Of a stretch of 64,000 nt of DNA, positions 61,199 through 64,000 are shown piece after piece (the first letter of the stretch is position 1; every line of letters begins with the position of its first letter). The translations under genes were made by a program, and so were the position numbers. This stretch comes from an uncultured Lachnospiraceae bacterium. Lineage in GTDB: Bacteria > Bacillota > Clostridia > Lachnospirales > Lachnospiraceae. Location of the stretch: contig CAMEDC010000002.1 in assembly GCA_945913255.1 (NCBI GenBank), forward strand, positions 1 through 64,000, given 5' to 3'. The notes under the pieces are model-generated. The model was not told the origin of the DNA. It did not search any database and was given only the letters and a program-made list of their open reading frames with translations.

Positions 61199-63208
61199 CT
61201 ATTCTGCAAACCAGCAGCAATCAATGTGTGCAATGCCAAGTCCACGGTACTCATCGGAGAACATCTCCACATCAGGGAAGTTCTGAAGCTTGCTGTCAAC
61301 AGTAAACAGCGTTGCTGCAGATTCCATATAACCGATAACCCAGATGTTTTCCTCATGCAGTTTATACATCTTGTCAACAATCTCAGCCCTCTTTGCGGAA
61401 TCGGCCTCTGCCTTCAGCTGATCATACAGATTGCACAGTTCAAGCAAATCACCTGTAGGTGCAACACCTTCTGTTCCGCCGGAAGCGTACCAGGTACCAA
61501 TCTCGCCGTACCACTCTGCATAATTTCTGACAGGAACCAGGGTATCGGGTCTGAGTCCCAGACTTACTGTCTCAGCAGGAGCAACAGGGCTCAATACTGC
61601 ATCATATTCATTGGAAATAATGTTGTTGTTCAAAGTATCCTTATCCATAGTCTTATAAGTCGTCTTGATGCCGATTGCATCCCAATACTTATTCAGAACC
61701 TGATAAGTTGCATCAGCGCCGGAATCGGAATAGCTCAGAATATTGAGTACGAAATCTTTACCGTCTGCCAGATCATAGTAACCGTCTTTACCCTTTACCA
61801 TGCCAAGGCCTTCCAGTAAAGCCTCTGCAGCTGCAGGGTCATACTCGGTCCATTTGGTTGCCCAGCTCTCGCTGTAACCTAATGCGCCCTCTGCAGGAGC
61901 TGCCTGACGGCCAGACTGCCATCCATCGGAAATCAGCTTGGAATACTCGTCACGGTCAACTGCGATGGAGAGTGCCTGTCTGAATTCCTTCGTCTGGAAC
62001 AGTGCTCTGTAGTCCTCATCGGGAGCGGTCTGGTTCAGTTCCAGCTGGGATGCAGCATCCGCCCAGGAGCTGTTCGGCCACTGTACAATGCGGTATCCGA
62101 CACTTTCTGCATTCTCGGTCAGAGTCTCAATATCGTTCCAGCCTGCATCCGCAATGGTAAGTTCGCCTGCCAGAGTCTTAATCATAATCTGGCTAACATC
62201 GGAAATCTTGGTGTACTCAATCTTATCCGTATAGGGCAGCTGCTGTCCGTTCTGGTCTACCTTCCAGTAGTAAGGGTTGCGCACATATTCAAAATAATCT
62301 CCGTTTGTATCGTTCTTTCCTGCCTCAGTTGACAGTACATAAGGATTCAGAGTCGGGATGCCGGAAACATTCCAGAAATAATACCCTGTCTCCTTACCCA
62401 TGGTAGCAACATCGGCAAATCCCATTTCTTCTGCCTTCTTCTGCGCAGCATCGTCACCGATGAACTCGGGAAGAATGGTTTCCATATAATGCTTGGGCGC
62501 ATAACACCATTTTGCGTTGATACACAGCTCGTTGATGAAATTAGGCTTGGAAGCCTCAAAGCTTACCGTAAAGGTTGTATCATCCACTTTTGTAAAGGTT
62601 GCAATTGACTCGTTGCCGTCTGCATCCGTCGCTTTAAAGCAATCCCAGAGAGACTTGCCAAATGTCTCAGGCACACACATATGATCATAAAAGAAGACAC
62701 AATCCTCAGCTGTGAAAGGCTCACCGTCAGACCACTTCATACCTTCGCGGAGATGAATGGTATAAACAGTTGCATCTTCATTAACATCATACCCTTTTGC
62801 AACATTGGGTTCTACCTCACCTGCACTGTTGAAGCGGAACAGTCCCTGCTCAATGGGCTTACCGGTATTCCAGCCTGCTTTGGTAAGAGCCATTTTTATG
62901 GATCCGCCATACTGTCCTACACTGGCAACATCCTCTACCATCACATCATCTGCGCTCGGGATACGCTCCTCCACTGTGGGAAGGCTACCTGCACTTACCT
63001 GTTCCGCCAGCATGGGTGCCTCGCTGAAAGCACTCACGGGCTCTGCAGGAGTTTCGGAAGAAGCCGCCTGGCTTCCTGCCTCACTGGATGAAGCAGCAGG
63101 AGTACTTGATGCAGCCGTTTCACTGCCGCCGCATCCGGCCAGTGCCGTTACGCACATTGCTGCGGAAAGAAGAACTGCTGCAAGTTTTTTGCTTACATTC
63201 TTTTTCAT
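61199..63208 (-). CDS. ABC transporter substrate-binding lipoprotein, family 5 (SBP_bac_5)
   Basis: Lipobox VTALAGCGG; YTIHLREGMKWSDGEPFTAEDCVFFYD. Confidence 0.93.
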   Translation of the reverse strand: MKKNVSKKLAAVLLSAAMCVTALAGCGGSETAASSTPAASSSEAGSQAASSETPAEPVSAFSEAPMLAEQVSAGSLPTVEERIPSADDVMVEDVASVGQYGGSIKMALTKAGWNTGKPIEQGLFRFNSAGEVEPNVAKGYDVNEDATVYTIHLREGMKWSDGEPFTAEDCVFFYDHMCVPETFGKSLWDCFKATDADGNESIATFTKVDDTTFTVSFEASKPNFINELCINAKWCYAPKHYMETILPEFIGDDAAQKKAEEMGFADVATMGKETGYYFWNVSGIPTLNPYVLSTEAGKNDTNGDYFEYVRNPYYWKVDQNGQQLPYTDKIEYTKISDVSQIMIKTLAGELTIADAGWNDIETLTENAESVGYRIVQWPNSSWADAASQLELNQTAPDEDYRALFQTKEFRQALSIAVDRDEYSKLISDGWQSGRQAAPAEGALGYSESWATKWTEYDPAAAEALLEGLGMVKGKDGYYDLADGKDFVLNILSYSDSGADATYQVLNKYWDAIGIKTTYKTMDKDTLNNNIISNEYDAVLSPVAPAETVSLGLRPDTLVPVRNYAEWYGEIGTWYASGGTEGVAPTGDLLELCNLYDQLKAEADSAKRAEIVDKMYKLHEENIWVIGYMESAATLFTVDSKLQNFPDVEMFSDEYRGLGIAHIDCCWFAE

Positions 63209-63347
63209 ATTAGGAATCCTCCTTATTCATTTTGTGTTCCTCACACATATTTAGTTTCTGGTTTATGTACATTCACCGTTTCTCGGTTCCCCATGAGTCA
63301 AGATTACCAACATTCAATACCCTTTTCCACGCATCTATTGTTTTTTT

Positions 63348-63534
63348 TGCAATACATATTGCATTATTTGCTTTTATTACTTATAATTTAATTATGTCTT
63401 GCACAATATTTACGAATATTGCATCAACATTTTGTGCTTTTTACACAATTCAGAGTGAAATTTGATGCAATGTTTACTTATCCGGAAGTTCTCGTAAAAC
63501 ATTTTTTACATTTTTTTGAACAAGAAATGCAATA
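63348..63534. promoter_or_regulatory. Cluster of TGCAATA/TATTGCA half-sites between SBP gene and AraC regulator
   Basis: 63348..63363 TGCAATAcaTATTGCA (perfect dyad), 63417..63423 TATTGCA, 63466..63472 TGCAATG, 63528..63534 TGCAATA; also ATTGCATCAA 63418..63427/TTGATGCAAT 63462..63471. Confidence 0.6.
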
Positions 63535-63549
63535 TAGGAGAAAAGTACT

Positions 63550-64000
63550 ATGTTGATTGACAATACCCTTGTATATTCCCAGGAATACAAAATTGAGATT
63601 GGCCGCCCGGGCAAAAACATGTATTACTTTTTCGATTACGATGAACGCTCCTATTCCATCAACATGGAATTTCAGCACTTTCATCAGTTCTATGAAATCT
63701 GTGTCTTTCTGGACGAAAAAGCAGGACATCTGATTGACGGGGTCTGGTATGATATGAGATGCTGCGATATTGTTGCTCTGCGGCCGACTCTGCTTCACAA
63801 AACGGCTTATCCGGAAGGTGCCCCGTGCAAGCGGCTGATTATCCAGTTTACCATTCCCACCATGATTTCACAACTGGAAGGATGTATGAAATATATCTAC
63901 AGTATCTTTGACGGTGATTGTCCCATCTACCGTTTTGAAGGTAGATATAAAAAGGCGGTGCTGGAAAAGCTGAATGATATTTACTACCTTTCCCAGACGC
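63550..64000 (+). CDS. AraC-family-type regulator, N-terminal cupin part (truncated by window end)
   Basis: MLIDNTLVYSQEYKIEIGRPGKNMYYFFDYDERSYSINMEFQHFHQFYEICVFLDEKAGHLIDGVWYDMRCCDIVALRPTLLHK...; SD AGGAG at the start. Not in ORF track. Confidence 0.7.
   Translation, partial: MLIDNTLVYSQEYKIEIGRPGKNMYYFFDYDERSYSINMEFQHFHQFYEICVFLDEKAGHLIDGVWYDMRCCDIVALRPTLLHKTAYPEGAPCKRLIIQFTIPTMISQLEGCMKYIYSIFDGDCPIYRFEGRYKKAVLEKLNDIYYLSQT

Noticed and set aside
1-64000. Prophage, integrative element, toxin-antitoxin, defence island or biosynthetic gene cluster
   Set aside because: No integrase, terminase, restriction, Cas, NRPS/PKS or RiPP-type genes seen; only the Rpn remnant is mobile-associated.
1-64000. 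tRNA or rRNA genes
   Set aside because: No convincing T-loop/acceptor pattern or rRNA-like stretch noticed by eye; tRNAscan-SE and Infernal would be decisive.

Overview
The window looks like a low-to-mid GC Firmicutes chromosome segment, probably Lachnospiraceae/Clostridia by gene content and order (inference; no search was run). About 3.9-14.5 kb is conserved housekeeping: prfA-prmC-DUF1385-rpmE-rho, malic enzyme, a YhcC-type radical SAM protein, DUF4364, rarA and a NYN/OST-HTH protein. Next come a diguanylate cyclase, a degenerate multicopper-oxidase/DUF2935 region, a LuxR/MalT-like regulator, a heterodimeric ABC exporter, two chemoreceptors and a RACo-like ASKHA protein. About 30-36.7 kb is a mannan/galactomannan-type locus (manA, GH130, two LacI regulators, GH36). 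It is followed by clpB, a decayed csoR-copA-copZ region and metY. A GH43 gene with a divergent AraC regulator, a catalytically dead membrane EIIA-like protein and cspA come next. The right end (47.4-64 kb) is one long leftward glycan locus: Opp-type ABC transporter, a HAD-GH105 fusion, GH38 alpha-mannosidase, ROK kinase, an (alpha/alpha)6-type hydrolase, a hypothetical protein and an MFS transporter, with a divergent AraC regulator. I see no phage, CRISPR, tRNA/rRNA or integrative element. The most unusual items are: tandem three-way-junction repeats at 26.1-26.4 kb; a long structured cspA leader; two perfect CsoR operators kept in front of a gutted copA/copZ; repeated TGCAATA half-sites between the Opp locus and its AraC regulator; the HAD-GH105/GH38/Opp locus itself; and several gene remnants, some absent from the ORF track.
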